Notes: generated from the letters alone by a model not told the origin. A stretch of 64,000 nt of DNA from Manihot esculenta (GCF_001659605.2 NC_035166.2:17317003-17381002), one strand, 5' to 3'. Positions 31,041 through 42,808 are shown, numbered from the stretch's first letter. Made by a program: numbers and translations.

Positions 31041-31994
31041 TATAGAAAAAAATTTCACAATTCTCTCAACTCACGTGTTTAATTTTCAAGCACTCACTTG
31101 GTATCTCAAAAGTGCACTTCAGAATAAAGACTCAATAAGTCAAGCTTGTATGATTCAAATAATAAGGAAAGCAAGGAAAGACCTAAGAAGAAAAGATAGG
31201 AAACAACACTAGATGCAAACTGACCAAAATGAACAAATAGATTGATTTAGCACACAAAAGTTAAATTTCGTGTACTAAGTGTAATTAGATGTTCAACAAT
31301 GTGCAATTTGTCAAACTAAATGTAAGGAACCAACAGACAGAAAGACACCAAATTGACAAACTAAGAATCAAAAATTGACAAGACGGATGTGCTTAACACG
31401 AAGTTTTCCCTAAGCATACAATCCTAGGTTAACTGATATTAATATTGACTCAACAAAATTAATTCAAAGCAAGCAAACAAAATAGACACTTAAAACAGCA
31501 AGTATTAAGTACAACTATTTTGTGAAAATACTACCTAAATTTGTCCTAAACCTACCCCAAACATGTATTTCGAATTCCAAGCCCAGAAATATGTTCAAGG
31601 TATATGAAATATGATTTATATCAGTAGATATCAATCAGAATGAAGTTTGAACAAATGAAGCAAAGTGGCAGAAATTTTTTTTTCCTTTTTTTTTTCTTCT
31701 TGTTTTGATTTTTTTTTTTATAGGGATAGAAGTAAAACACTGGAAATACTATTCTAAGAGTATTAGAATAACAGCATATGAATTAGGGCAGAAAGCATAA
31801 ACCAAATCACTAAAGATAGTAATTCAGCCTAAACAAGAATTTAGGGTAAAATTTGATTTGAACAACAACCAAACAATGTATTCGGCTCTAATAGGTATCC
31901 CAAACCAGATTTCCAAAGTGATATATTCAGCCAATAATGGACAAAATTGAATGCAAAGATGCAAAGGATAGTTAAGAAATTATTACTAAGCCTA
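31041..31994 (-). other. B#1 leader
   Basis: Untranslated leader, about 950 bases, with a T/A-rich low-complexity stretch (31673-31720). Pieces of the same leader occur at 2373-2413, 10982-11181 and in the loop at 51536-51767. No ORF is supported. Confidence 0.7.
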
Positions 31995-32006
31995 GCTCTG
32001 ATACCA
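31995..32006 (-). other. PBS of B#1
   Basis: Reverse complement of TGGTATCAGAGC, with an AT spacer before the LTR. Confidence 0.85.
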
Positions 32007-32008
32007 AT

Positions 32009-32520
32009 TGATGCGGAACCCCAGCCTATTAGAGACTGAAATGACACATACCCTAGTAAAAAGAACTTAATTCAGAAAATAATTCCCCAATCTAAAGCAC
32101 CCTTAATTAACATGCAATTAAGAACACTTATAATGGATTGATTTTAAGAGCAGCAAGAATAAGAAACATACAAGTTAGTATCAAACCTTATTCGTGATGC
32201 AATTGTCAAAAACCAAGATCTCTCTTAAGCTCTTAAAGAAGAATCGCATAAAGCAATTGTATTAAATAATTGATAATCTGTGTCTACAATAGAAAAAGAG
32301 ATGCTTTATATAGCTTAAATTAAGACCCATGATCTTTGCCACTTCCCACTACTATACATGGACCCATGATCTTTGCCACTTCCCACAACTATGCATGGAT
32401 CCATGATCTATGCCACTATCCACTACTAGATAACTACCCACTACTGTTTAACTACCCACTACCAAATAACTACCAACTACTGGTTAACTACCAACTACAA
32501 AATGACTACCCACTACTAAA
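32009..32520 (-). repeat. B#1 5' LTR (Y), U3 end lost
   Basis: Starts TGATGCGGAACCCC next to the PBS. It is very similar to 12326-12830 and stops within the ACTACCCACTACT repeats, losing about 215 bases of U3. Confidence 0.8.
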
Positions 32521-32608
32521 TTACACAAATGTGGCTAGTGTATGTATGGTGGAGAAATTGGGATTGGCTTCTATTAAACACCCTAAGCCATATAGATTGC
32601 AATGGTTG
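32521..32608 (+). pseudogene. D/X protease fragment
   Basis: Encodes TNVASVCMVEKLGLASIKHPKPYRLQWL, downstream of the piece at 12240-12325. It is probably the other side of the B#1 target, with about 120 bases deleted. Confidence 0.6.
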
Positions 32609-32634
32609 TGATACGGAACCACTAGGGCACCAAC
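32609..32634. other. LTR-end remnant
   Basis: TGATACGGAACCACTAGGGC resembles a reversed LTR terminus of these families. It is too short to assign. Confidence 0.3.
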
Positions 32635-33463
32635 TGATGCGGAACCCAAGACCAACTTGTGATAAAAAATACCATACACAACTTGACAAAGAACAAGACA
32701 AAGATATCTTCCAAAAGGTTGCTCTACTACACCCCTAACCAACCAATGTGATTAGAAACATAGATAATGGAGCAAAGGTTGCTCTACCACACCCCTAACC
32801 AACCAATGTGATTAGAAACGTAGATAGTCAAACGATTCCAGCTTCAAGAACGCCACAAGCAATTCTTGATAAGTTAACTAAGCATGGAGGAGATCCATAT
32901 TAGAACGCCACAAGGTTAAACCTTGATAAGCTGCTAAATAATGGAGAAGAACTAAATATTGTTCATAACATCATCTGTATTCATTGGCTTCTTGTGGCTG
33001 CCACCTTAAGGGTGTTTTTATAGCCTTCAAATCCTAAATCTATTGTAGGAAGGTGTAATTATAATATAGAAAGGGTATCTAGTCAAACAGTCAAACCTAG
33101 ATTACATTAAGATCATTTTCCTAAATTATCTTAGAGAAATCTCCTTCCTAAATGGGCTGCACAAATTTGGCTTCTAATATAAGCCAAATTAATTTAAAAC
33201 AAATCGCATAAAATACTAAAGTACCAAAATAACAAAATTGGAATAAATGCAATTCGGTCATACATGCATTATGTGATCTGAAATTTTGTTGCGCGTCTAC
33301 ATGTATTGAAGTGTGTTTTGCTTATTTCTTTTTTCTCCCATGCTTCCTAAATATAGTTCTTATCTCGTAAACCTTGAATTAAACGACGGCAGCCTGATCT
33401 GTCATGATTTGATGTTTCCCATTTTAAATCTTTGAAGCATTGTGCCATTTTCTTGCTCATATA
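32635..33463 (-). repeat. W LTR, near complete
   Basis: Reverse strand, from TGATGCGGAACCC to the U3 start at CTTGCTCATAT. More divergent than the copies at 28296 and 62510. It also has the tandem units. Confidence 0.75.
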
Positions 33464-33836
33464 AAATGTGATTAAGAACATAGATAATTAAGCGAAGGTT
33501 GCTCTACCACACCCCCTAACAAACCAATGTAATTAGAAACATATATATTCAGGCGAATGTTGCTCTGCTACACCCCTAACCATCCAATGTGATTAGAAAC
33601 ATAGATAATCAAGCGATTCCATCTTCACGAATGCCACAAGAAATTCTTGATAAGTTAACTAGGCATGGAGGAGATCCATATTAGAACGCCACAAAGTTAA
33701 ATTCTTGATAAGTTAACTAAGTATGGAGAAGATCCATATTAGAACACCAAAAGGTTAAACCTTGATAAGTTGCTAAATAATGGAGAAGAACCAAATATTA
33801 TTCATAACATCATCTTTTATTCCTTGGCTTCTTGTG
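33464..33836 (-). repeat. W LTR fragment
   Basis: A second reverse-strand W piece with the tandem units and a local duplication of the AAGTTAACTAAG region (33650-33765). Confidence 0.65.
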
Positions 33837-33918
33837 TGATGTAATACCTATGCAGGCAAGCCATATGTTATTGGGTAGGCCGTGGCAATATGATAGAAAG
33901 GTTCAACATGATGGGTTC
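33837..33918 (+). pseudogene. X/D protease fragment
   Basis: Encodes the VIPMQASHMLLGRPWQYDRKVQ region. It ends where X#3 begins. Confidence 0.6.
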
Positions 33919-34723
33919 TGACGCAGAACCCTGTGGCACAAGCCTCAAATCCACACGCACAAGTAGATATGAAATCTAAAGATTTGATAAACCCACCTCC
34001 TATGGCACCCCACGCTTAGAGAAGCTGAAACACCAATGATTAAAGGATTTAGATGAGAATACAACAAACGCCACAACAAATAGTTGATAAGTTAGCCAAG
34101 ATTCTTGGTGCAATTGATGAAAGCAGATCCTCATCCTCACTCAAAGCAATACATGCCAAAGGCATGAAAAAAATTCTGAAAATTTAGATTCAAAGCTACC
34201 TCTTACAAGTGTTTCTTATCCTTATATAGTAAGGAGAAAAAATAAAACCATAAGACACTCTTTTTCGGGCTGGCTGAGCCACACACTAGACTCAAGCCCA
34301 ATTACACACTAAAATAATACATTAAACACATAAGTATTAAAACATAAGCCCAAAATATGGCCCAACACTCTAAAACTTAAAAGATAAAATATGGCCAGAA
34401 TACAAGCCCAAACAAAGCTAAAATAAAATAAGTGTTCAAATAATAAAAATATAGCAAGCCCATCATAACAAAGCTGAATCTTCACAAAAGCCTTGATCTT
34501 CACTTTAGGCTTTCCTTTGTGTAGTTTTAGCCCATTGGTTTGATTAGGCTCCCTAAGCCTATGATTGCAAGTGTTGCACCAAATCTGTCTCATATGAGTT
34601 GAAACTTGCCCCAAATATATATGGATCATATGAATATGATTTTGAACTCCTTTTAGATCCATTTGAATGACATAAGTTTGCTCCACACCATTGTCAGAAA
34701 CTTGCCCTAATGGATCCGTATCA
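33919..34723 (-). repeat. X#3 3' LTR
   Basis: About 805 bases. It shares with the 5' LTR of X#3 a 4-base loss at the normal stop of the tail (near 34496), so the change predates insertion. Confidence 0.85.
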
Positions 34724-36042
34724 TTCTCTCCTTCTTTAGAAAAGATTCGTCCTAGAATCATGCTGATATTTATGTCAAAAAGGAAAGCTTTCGGAACCCA
34801 TGTATCTTCAAAGACCTCCTTTTCAATAGGTGGAAATAGGATAAAACTCTCGTCATGAATGTTTTCATTAACAACCTGCACATCAAGAACAAATGAACTA
34901 GGCATACAAATATTAGTCATAGAAACATCCTGTGGATGTAACCCATTCTCATCTATAACTTCCAAAACAGTCTCATTCGCCTCCTCCACCTCATCAATCA
35001 CGTGCTCCCCATGTCCCTCATCATTCACAACCTCTTCTATAAGTTCATTGATGGAATTCTCAACAACAACTACATTAGATTCATGCATTACAACTTCCTC
35101 TTCAATTTCAATCTCTATGGAAGTTGAGATTGAAACTTTAGCATCTTCTTTCTCCTTTTCTTTCTCCACCTTCCCTCCTTGAACTAGTCTTGATTCTTTT
35201 CCAGCCTCTTTACCCTCAAACTCTCTCTTTTCTCTCATCTTTTCCACAAAATTCAAGCTCTCACTCCCCTTTGTGGCCAAGGCCGAAGCCTCCCTCTCCC
35301 TCTCCAGCATCTTTATTTGATCAACATATACCTCTTGAGGTGATAAAGGAGCGAGTATAACCTTCTGTCCTTCATGAGTGAAGGAGTACTTGTTATTGAA
35401 CCCATCATGTTGCACCTTTCTATCATGTTGCCACGGCCTACCCAACAGCATATGGCTTGCCTGCATAGGTACCACATCACACAATATCTCATCCTTGTAC
35501 CTACCAATAGAAAATGGTATAACCACCTGGCGTGTAACCCTAACCTCACCACAATCATTCAACCATTGCAATCTGTATGGCTTATGGTGTTCAATAGAAG
35601 CCAAGCCCAATTTCTCCACCATATACACACTAGCCACATTTGTGCAACTACCTCCATCAATAATGAGAGTACAGACTTTTCCATTAACCAAACACCTAGT
35701 GTGAAATATGTTTTCCCATTGCTCTAGGCTTTCTTTCTTAACCTGCATATTCAGAGCACGCCTAACAACAAACATCTCATAATGTGCAGCAAGCAACACA
35801 TTATTAACCAACACATCCGAATCATCACAGTTATTATTGCAATTAGGAGTTTTTTGAGGTATTCTTGTAGAAGTGGAAGCTTGTGAGACATTCAAACTCT
35901 CCATAGTTTCAGTCAACCTCTCAAGAGTCTTATTGAGCCTTTGTAACTCACCACTGACCGATTTCTTAAAGAGCTTATAATCGTTACCCATATTTGATTC
36001 ACTTCCATCAGTACGATCCACCACATTCTTGTCTTTACTCAT
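34309..36042 (-). CDS. X#3 gag-start/protease polyprotein with extended hydrophobic tail
   Basis: 577 residues, MSKDKNVVDRTDGSES start at 36042. It includes the coiled-coil gag start, a retropepsin-like domain (IIDGGSC), the acidic region and the U3-encoded tail. A 4-base deletion at the usual stop after KVKIK shifts the frame. It adds about 60 residues (AFVKIQLCYDGLAIFLL...), strongly hydrophobic and membrane-segment-like. The extension reads LTR sequence that is normally untranslated, so it is likely accidental. The frame is open throughout. Confidence 0.78.
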   Translation of the reverse strand: MSKDKNVVDRTDGSESNMGNDYKLFKKSVSGELQRLNKTLERLTETMESLNVSQASTSTRIPQKTPNCNNNCDDSDVLVNNVLLAAHYEMFVVRRALNMQVKKESLEQWENIFHTRCLVNGKVCTLIIDGGSCTNVASVYMVEKLGLASIEHHKPYRLQWLNDCGEVRVTRQVVIPFSIGRYKDEILCDVVPMQASHMLLGRPWQHDRKVQHDGFNNKYSFTHEGQKVILAPLSPQEVYVDQIKMLEREREASALATKGSESLNFVEKMREKREFEGKEAGKESRLVQGGKVEKEKEKEDAKVSISTSIEIEIEEEVVMHESNVVVVENSINELIEEVVNDEGHGEHVIDEVEEANETVLEVIDENGLHPQDVSMTNICMPSSFVLDVQVVNENIHDESFILFPPIEKEVFEDTWVPKAFLFDINISMILGRIFSKEGENDTDPLGQVSDNGVEQTYVIQMDLKGVQNHIHMIHIYLGQVSTHMRQIWCNTCNHRLREPNQTNGLKLHKGKPKVKIKAFVKIQLCYDGLAIFLLFEHLFYFSFVWACILAIFYLLSFRVLGHILGLCFNTYVFNVLF

Positions 36043-36790
36043 CCTACCTTAAATCAACAAAGAACAAAAAGAACTAGCAAATATTGTGTTAAAGAAATAC
36101 TCAAGTGTTTGCACTCTTACCATTCTTTTGCTGATTCTTCAATTGCACTTCAGAAACTAAGGTCAACCAACCAACCACAAGATGCGTTTAATGAAACAAA
36201 GAAGAAATCCTAAACAAAGAGGAAAGCGCGCAAAAACTAGAAAGAAGACACTGACAATTTGGAAAGTAACACATGAACTAGGTTTTGTGCTACTTGAAAA
36301 ATATCACCTAGAGTATAGACACAAGCAAACAATACACCAGCAATGTAAAGGAAGCAAAAGCAACTTTAAACCAAAAAAGAAACTTAGAAATCAAATAAAA
36401 ACGAACCTGGACAAAAAATATTGCATTTAATTCACTTCAACGCAAATTAAATATGGATCTACTTAAATCTACCCAAAAAGGAAAGTATCAAAACCCCACA
36501 AATAGAATCAGAAAAGAAAAATGCAAATTTCTCTCAGATCAGAAACATGGACGAAAATTCTGGCGTTAAAAGCAGGATTTGACATCAAATCAATTTAGAT
36601 GCAATTGCCTTAAATGTGCACTTTAGGAATTAGGCAGAATTTCTTTTATCTCCTAATCTGGATTCGACAAAATTCAAAATTCAAATTGATTCCCATAAAT
36701 TACTGCAATTAATTGAGATAGGTAAGGCAATATAGATGAAAAAGGAAGCATATCACAATTTCGGCCAGATCAACGTAAATAAGGCAAAGG
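36043..36790 (-). other. X#3 leader, proximal part
   Basis: Non-coding, similar to the leaders of X#1 and X#2. It is interrupted at 36790 and resumes at 38783. Confidence 0.7.
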
Positions 36791-38777
36791 TGATGCGGAA
36801 CCCCAGCCTATTAGAGACTGAAACGACACATACCCTAGTAAAAAGAACTTAATTCAGAAAATAATTCCCCAATCTAAAGCACCCTTAATTAACATGCAAT
36901 TAAGAACACTTATAATGGATTGATTTCAAGAGCAGCAAGAATAAGAAACATACAAGTTAGTATCAAACCTTATTCGTGATGCAATGTCAAGAACCAAGAT
37001 CTCTCTTAAACTCTCAAAGAAGAATCGCATAAAGCAATTGTATTGAATAATTGATAATCTGTGTCTACAATAGAAAAATGGATGCTTTATATAGCCTAAA
37101 TTAAGACCCATGATCTTTGCCACTTCCCACTACTATACATGGACCCATGATCTTTGCCACTACCCACAACTATGCATGGACCCATGATCTATGCCACTAT
37201 CCACTACTAGGTAACCACCCACTACTGTTTAACTACCCACTACCAAATAACTACCCACTACTGGTTAACTACCAACTACTAAATGACTACCCACTATAGG
37301 GTAAAGGAACTTAGTTCAGAAAATAATTCCCCAATCTAAAGCACCCTTAATTAACATGCAATTAAGAACACTTATAACTGATTGATTTTAAGAGCAGCAA
37401 GAATAAGAATCATACAAGTTAGTATCAAACCTTATTCATAATGGCATAAAGTAATTATATTGAATAATTGATAATCTGTTTAGAATATGGAAAAAGATAT
37501 GCTTTATATAACTTAAATAAAGATCCATGACAAAGCTGAATCTTCACAATGGCCTTTCTTGATATTCACTTTAGGCTTCCCTTTGTGCAATTTTGGCCCA
37601 TATGTTTGGAAAGTATTGTGGGGTAAGTGATGCGGAACCCAGGACCAACATGTTATCAAAAACCCCGTCACACAACTTGACAAACAACAAGACAAAGATA
37701 TCTTCCAGAAGGTTGCTTTACTACACCCCTAACCAACGAATGTGATTAGAAAAATAGATAATGGAGCGAAGGTTGCTCTACCACACCCCTAACCAACCAA
37801 TGCAATTAGAAACATGGATAATCAAGTGAAGGTTGCTCTACCACACCCCTAACAAACCAATGTGATTAGAAACATAGATGATCATGCAATTTTATCTTCG
37901 AGAACACCACAAGAAATTCTTGATAAGTTAACTAAAGATGGAGGAGATCCATATTAGAACGCCACAAGGTTAAACCTTGATAAGTTGCTAAATAATGGAG
38001 AATAACCAAAATATTGTTTATAACATCATCTTTTATTAATTGGCTCATTGAGGCTGTTACCTTAAGGGTGTTTTTATAGCCCTAATCCTATTGTAGGAAG
38101 GTGTAATTACAATATAGAGATGCGGAACCCCAGCCTATTAGAGACTGAAACGACACATACCCTAGTAAAAAAAACTTAGTTCAGAAAATAATTCCCCAAT
38201 CTAAAGCACCCTTAATTAACATGCAATTAACTACACTTATAACTGATTGATTTTAAGAACAGCAAGAATAAGAATCATAAAAGTTAGTATCAAACCTTAT
38301 TCGTGATGCAGTGTCAAGAACCAAGATCTCTCTTAAACTCTCAAAGAAAAATTGCGTAAAGCAATTGTACAATATGGAAAAAAAGATGCTTTATATAACC
38401 TAAATAAAGACCCATGATTTTTGCCACTTCTCACTATTATGCATGGACCCATGATCTATGCTACTATGCACTACTGGATAACTACCCACTACTGGTTAAC
38501 TATCAACTGCTAAATAACTACCAACTACTGAATTAGTGATGGAGAATCTGTTAATGCAAATACAAAATTTTGAAGAGCCAATAAGTACACATTTGGCCTA
38601 ATTGACTTGGAATGGCCAGATTGTTCTTCAACTTCAAAATGAACTTGCAAAGCTTCAACATATTCCTTCATGAATCCTTGAAGTGCTTCCTTCAACCTCT
38701 TGGATCTCAGCCTTGTAATTGGTCCTTGAGGCAATGCTAGCTCATCATTTTTGGTGTTGTTGGTCGTGCTTACATCA
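36791..38777 (-). mobile_element. Mosaic LTR, copy 2, a solo insertion
   Basis: 1987 bases with TGATGCGG at the left and CTTACATCA at the right. AAAGG is duplicated at 36786-36790 and 38778-38782. On the reverse strand: Y LTR (38777-38120), W LTR part (38119-37628), D integrase about 23 bases (37627-37605), X U3 (37604-37531), Y LTR middle (37530-37299), Y LTR rest (37298-36791). Four internal joins are shared with 805-2358. No PBS or coding interior. Confidence 0.85.
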
Positions 38778-38782
38778 AAAGG

Positions 38783-38942
38783 CGATTTTTTTTTTTTGGA
38801 TTTAGAATTTGTTTTTTTTTTATGATTAATAATCAAGAAGGTGCAGCCATGGACACACAAGCTTTCACCGAAAACAACAAGGAAGAAAATGAAAACTCAA
38901 AAACCCTAGATCCTAAGATAAATAAGAATTTACCTCACTTTG
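38783..38942 (-). other. X#3 leader, distal part
   Basis: Continues the leader after the mosaic LTR, with T runs (plus strand) near 38786-38821. PBS follows at 38943-38954. Confidence 0.7.
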
Positions 38943-38956
38943 GCTCTGATACCAAC

Positions 38957-40238
38957 TGACGTGGAACCCTATGGCACAAGCCTCAAACCCACATGCACAA
39001 GTAGATACGGAATCCAAAGATCTGATAAACCCACCTCCTATGGCACCCCAAACTTAGAGAAGTTGAAACACCAATTGATACGGATCCAATAGGACAAATT
39101 TCTAACAATGGTGTGGAACAAACTTATATCATTCCAATGGATCCAAGAGTAGTTCAAAATCATATTCATATAATCCATATATATTTGGGGCGTGCTTTAA
39201 CTCATATGGGACAGATTTGGTGCAACACTTGCAATCATAGGCTGAGGGAGCCTAATCAAACCTATGGGCTAAAACTACATAAAGGAAAGCCTAAAGTGAA
39301 GATCAAGTAAGGCTTTTGTGAAGATTCAACTTTGTTATGATGGGTTTGCTAGTTTTATTATTTAAACACTTGTTTTATTTTAGTTTTGTTTGGGCTTGTA
39401 TTCTGGCCATATTTTATCTTTTAAGTTTTAGAGTGTTGGGCCATGTTGTGGGCTTATATTTTAATACTTATGTGTTATTTTAGTGTGTGATTGGGCTTGG
39501 GCCTTAGGTGTTTAAGTCAGACCCAAGAAGAGTGTTAAGGGTTTTATTTGTTTTTATCACCAATGATCGAAGGATTTAGATGAGAATCCGACAAACGCCA
39601 CAACGAATAGTTGATAAGTTAGCCAAGATTCCTGGTGCAATTGATGAAAGCAAATCCTCACTCTCACTCAAAGCAATACACGCCAAAGGCATGAAAGACA
39701 TTCTGAAAAGTTTGATTAAAAGCTACCTCTTACAATTGTTTCTTATCCTTATATAGTAAGGAGAAAAATGAATAAAACCCTAAGACACTCTTCTTGGGCC
39801 TGAGTTAAACACATAAGGCCCAAGCCCAATCACACACTAAAATAACACAAGTATTAAAACATAAGCCCAAAATATGGCCCAACACTCTAAAACTTAAAAG
39901 ATAAAATATGGCCAGAATACAAGCCCAAACAAAGCTAAAATAAAATAAGTGTTCAAATAATAAAAATATAGCAAGCCCATCATAACAAAGCTGAATCTTC
40001 ACAAAAGCCTTGATCTTCACTTTAGGCTTCCCTTTGTGTAGTTTTAGCCCATTGGTTTGATTAGGCTCCCTAAGCCTATGATTGCAAGTGTTGCACCAAA
40101 TCTGTCCCATATGAGTTGAAGCTTGCCCCAAATATATATGGATCATATGAATATGATTTTGAAATCCTTTTAGATCCATTTGAATGACATAAGTTTGCTC
40201 CCATATGAGTTGAAGCTTGCCCTAATGGATCTGTATCA
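38957..40238 (-). repeat. X#3 5' LTR, split
   Basis: 38957-39075 plus 39565-40238, about 793 bases. Near 40199-40223 a block with CATATGAGTTGAAGC replaces the expected sequence. It is a second copy of 40108-40132. Confidence 0.8.
39076..39559 (+). mobile_element. Short X insertion ending in TATCA
   Basis: 484 bases flanked by CCAAT (39071-39075 and 39560-39564). It begins with the X U3 (TGATACGG), runs through the U3-encoded tail to GTTTTATTTGTTTTT and then ends ATCA. The rest of the LTR (R end and U5) is absent. The last five bases TATCA mirror the first five TGATA, so it may be a minimal U3-U3 insertion. Its tail frame (39113-39310) is open. Confidence 0.75.
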
Positions 40239-41822
40239 GTGTTGATGTGTTGTAGATGGGGTTTATGATAGTTTAAAGCCCCTAGGAGCTGATGTATGTA
40301 TCTATGCATGTTTTGGATGAGTTGTATGCATGTTTGAAAGGTTTGGGAGGCTATTGTGCATGAAGAGCCGAGTTTCTGCCCTTTTAGCAGAAACCAGGTT
40401 CGGCAGCCGAAGGACTTTCGGCCGCCGAACCTGCCTGAGAGGCACGCCTTTCGGCTGCCGAACCCTGCACCCGAAAGAGGACTTTCGTCTCTGGAGGGCA
40501 GTTTCGGCCTCCGAAAGTGCCGCCGAACATGCATGAGTTTCGTCTCTGTCTGGGACTTTCGGCCGCTGAAGGTGCCGCCGAATCTGCCTGACTTTCGGCT
40601 CTCGAGGGACTTTCAGCCGCCGAACCTGCCGCCGAAAGTGCCCTGTCCAGCCTTCCTTTGCATGTTTTTCTATGATTTTTTCATAATGTTCTAGGGGGTT
40701 TTTGGGGAGTAGTTTAGAGTTATGTTCATGTATGTTTGGTCTCTCATTTGAGTCCACCTGTGTAGGTTCGGACCAGAGGAACCGAGGACCCCAGCAGTGA
40801 GTCAGCTGCTTCAGTGTCTAGTCAGAGCTATCCAGAGGTGAGTGGAATACTTATTACGTTTTTAAGGCAAATAAATGGACATTTCAGCATGATTCACGCA
40901 TCATTAATGCCATGAGATATACTAGGTTGTTGCATTAGAACTCACGAATATGTTGCATTGCATATTCCACTGTTGTTGTTGTGGATGAACGTTGAATGAT
41001 CCATAGCCCTCGATCTATGATGTGACGATGTGATATGTACGGTACGGAATGTAAGATCAGTGGGACCCATTCTACGTTCGCTGGCACTATGTAAGAGAAA
41101 GACCAGGACCCATTCTACGTTCTGGCACATTGAAATGTTATGTTATGGCACGTAAGAGAAAGACCAGGACCCATTCTACGTTCTGGCACAGTTGGACTAT
41201 GTAGAGGACTACTGGTGACAACTTCATCCTTGATGTGATTAGCTGTGATGTGATGCTTTCCATGTTATCATGTGTTTTAAATGTTTTTTTATTCTGCTCA
41301 CCGGGCTCTAGTAGCTCACCCCTCTCCCTAATCCCCCAGGTTTGCAGGTACAGGGTAGACCAGAAGGTCAGCAAGAGTAATGAAGTCATATGTATGCAAT
41401 AGATAGAATGTGGACATGATAAATTGTAAAATGATGTAAAGTTATGAATAGTTGTGTAATGTAATGATATTGAGGATTAGAGGTTGTGCTTGACTTATGT
41501 GTAAGGTATCCCTTTTAATACATGATCCTAGATCTTTTATGATGTTTATGTAAACCGACTCAATGCAGGTTATGCCACCCTTAGGGGTACTGATGAGATC
41601 CCACAGAGGGGTCGATGTTTATGATTATGTTATGTATAGTGCATGCACAGGTTGAGTTTGGTGTTCAGATGAAAGGAAAAGTTTTATACTTTTATGTATG
41701 TTGATGATCATGTATGGGATTAAACAGGTTCACAGGATGTATGTTAGGCTTGCTACGGGTCCCGGCGGCCTTAAGCCGACCTGGATCCAGCGCCGGTAGC
41801 GGTCCGATTTTCGGGTCGTTAC
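40239..41822 (+). repeat. Tekay LTR fragment (C/E family)
   Basis: Ends TTTCGGGTCGTTACA and matches the reversed LTR end of element C (62423-62509). It lacks its first several hundred bases. It carries a GCCGCC/TTCGGC motif cluster (40398-40640) and an AGACCAGGACCCATTCTACG tandem array (41060-41190), both analogous to those of A. Reverse-frame ORFs inside are not genes. Confidence 0.75.
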
Positions 41823-42808
41823 AAGAATGTGGTGGATAGTACCGGTGAAAGTGAATCGGACATGGGTAACGATTATGAGATCTTTAAGAAATCAGTCAGT
41901 GGTGAGTTACAAAGGCTCAGTAGGGCTCTTGAGAGGATGACCGTAAGTATGGAGAGTTTGAAAGTCTCACAGGCTTCCACTTCTATAAGAATGGCCCATC
42001 GAATTCTTAACCCTGATAGACCACAAGTCCGAGAACCTCATGTTCGAGGTGAAGTTGATGATACAGAAGATATTGTCGGACAAGGAAGGGGGAGAGGAGA
42101 AGTTCATGGAGGTAATAGAGCTGGCGTAGGGTGGAATAGAGGTGGAGATACTAGACTTGGCAGAAATGATGATGACACCGAGACATACCAAACCAACACA
42201 ATTGATGGTAATAGAGCTCCATAAAGATGAAAGTTCCTGAATTTAAAGGGAATAACAATGCTGAAGAATACATTGAATGGGAGAGAAAAACTGAGCAAAT
42301 ATTTGAGTGTCATAATTATACCGAGAAGAAGTCTCATATCGCCACCGTTGAGTTCACGGGTTATGCCTCTTTCTGGTGGGATCAATTGAAATCCACTAGG
42401 AGGAATAAGGGCTTAAGGGCAGTTCCACCATGGGACTACTTGAAAGAGTTGATGCGCCAAAGATTTATTCCTTCGCACTATTATAGGGATTTGTACAACA
42501 GGTTGGCAAGACTGGTGCAAGGAGGAAAAAGTGTGGAAGAATACCACAAGGAGATGGAGATGATGATGGCTAGGGCTCATATTGAGGAGGATGAGCAAAT
42601 GTTGATGTCCAGATTTCTAGGTGGTCTTAACCGCTACATTGCTGAAGAACTTGACATGTACCAATACAATACCATGGAGGATATGGTAGATAAAGCAATG
42701 AAAATAGAAAGGCGACACAAGGGCAGAAATAATCTTAAACTCACATACAAGTCCTCAAATAGTGGTGGTGGATTTCCAGGCTATAGAAGTGGAGAAAAGA
42801 AAGATTAA
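41823..42808 (+). pseudogene. D gag
   Basis: Coiled-coil start (NDYEIFKKSVSGELQRLSRALERM), Arg/Gly-rich linker, then a core from MKVPEFKGNNNAEEYIEWERK to EYHKEMEMM. A frameshift lies before 42227, since the first frame stops at 42222-42224. A TAA at 42806 precedes the zinc knuckle. It is the segment deleted from X elements. Confidence 0.8.

Larger units (their letters stand above)
12326..32520 (-). mobile_element. B#1: CRM-type element (LTR Y), heavily interrupted
   Basis: Reading on the reverse strand: truncated 5' LTR (32009-32520), PBS, leader, gag (from 31040), protease, RT, RNase H, integrase, stem-loop, PPT and complete 3' LTR (12326-13051). RT and integrase motifs are of the CRM type ([29 protein letters not shown]). 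Inserted into it are A, two Z pieces, a W insertion and an X/Y piece. Its 5' LTR lost the U3 end, so no target duplication can be scored. Confidence 0.85.
33919..40238 (-). mobile_element. X#3: nonautonomous CRM-type element with two nested insertions
   Basis: 3' LTR 33919-34723, ORF ending at 36042, leader (36043-36790 and 38783-38942), PBS 38943-38954, 5' LTR 38957-40238. A mosaic solo LTR lies in the leader (AAAGG duplication) and a 484-base X piece in the 5' LTR (CCAAT duplication). No matching duplication flanks X#3 itself (GGTTC versus GTGTT). Confidence 0.82.

Noticed and set aside
33919..40238. 5-bp target duplication for X#3
   Set aside because: The flanks are GGTTC and GTGTT; no match, probably because later events removed the right flank.
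40076..40757. Overlapping ORFs of 110-150 codons on both strands
   Set aside because: They fall in a GC-rich LTR fragment with TTCGGC repeats; none is conserved as protein between LTR copies.
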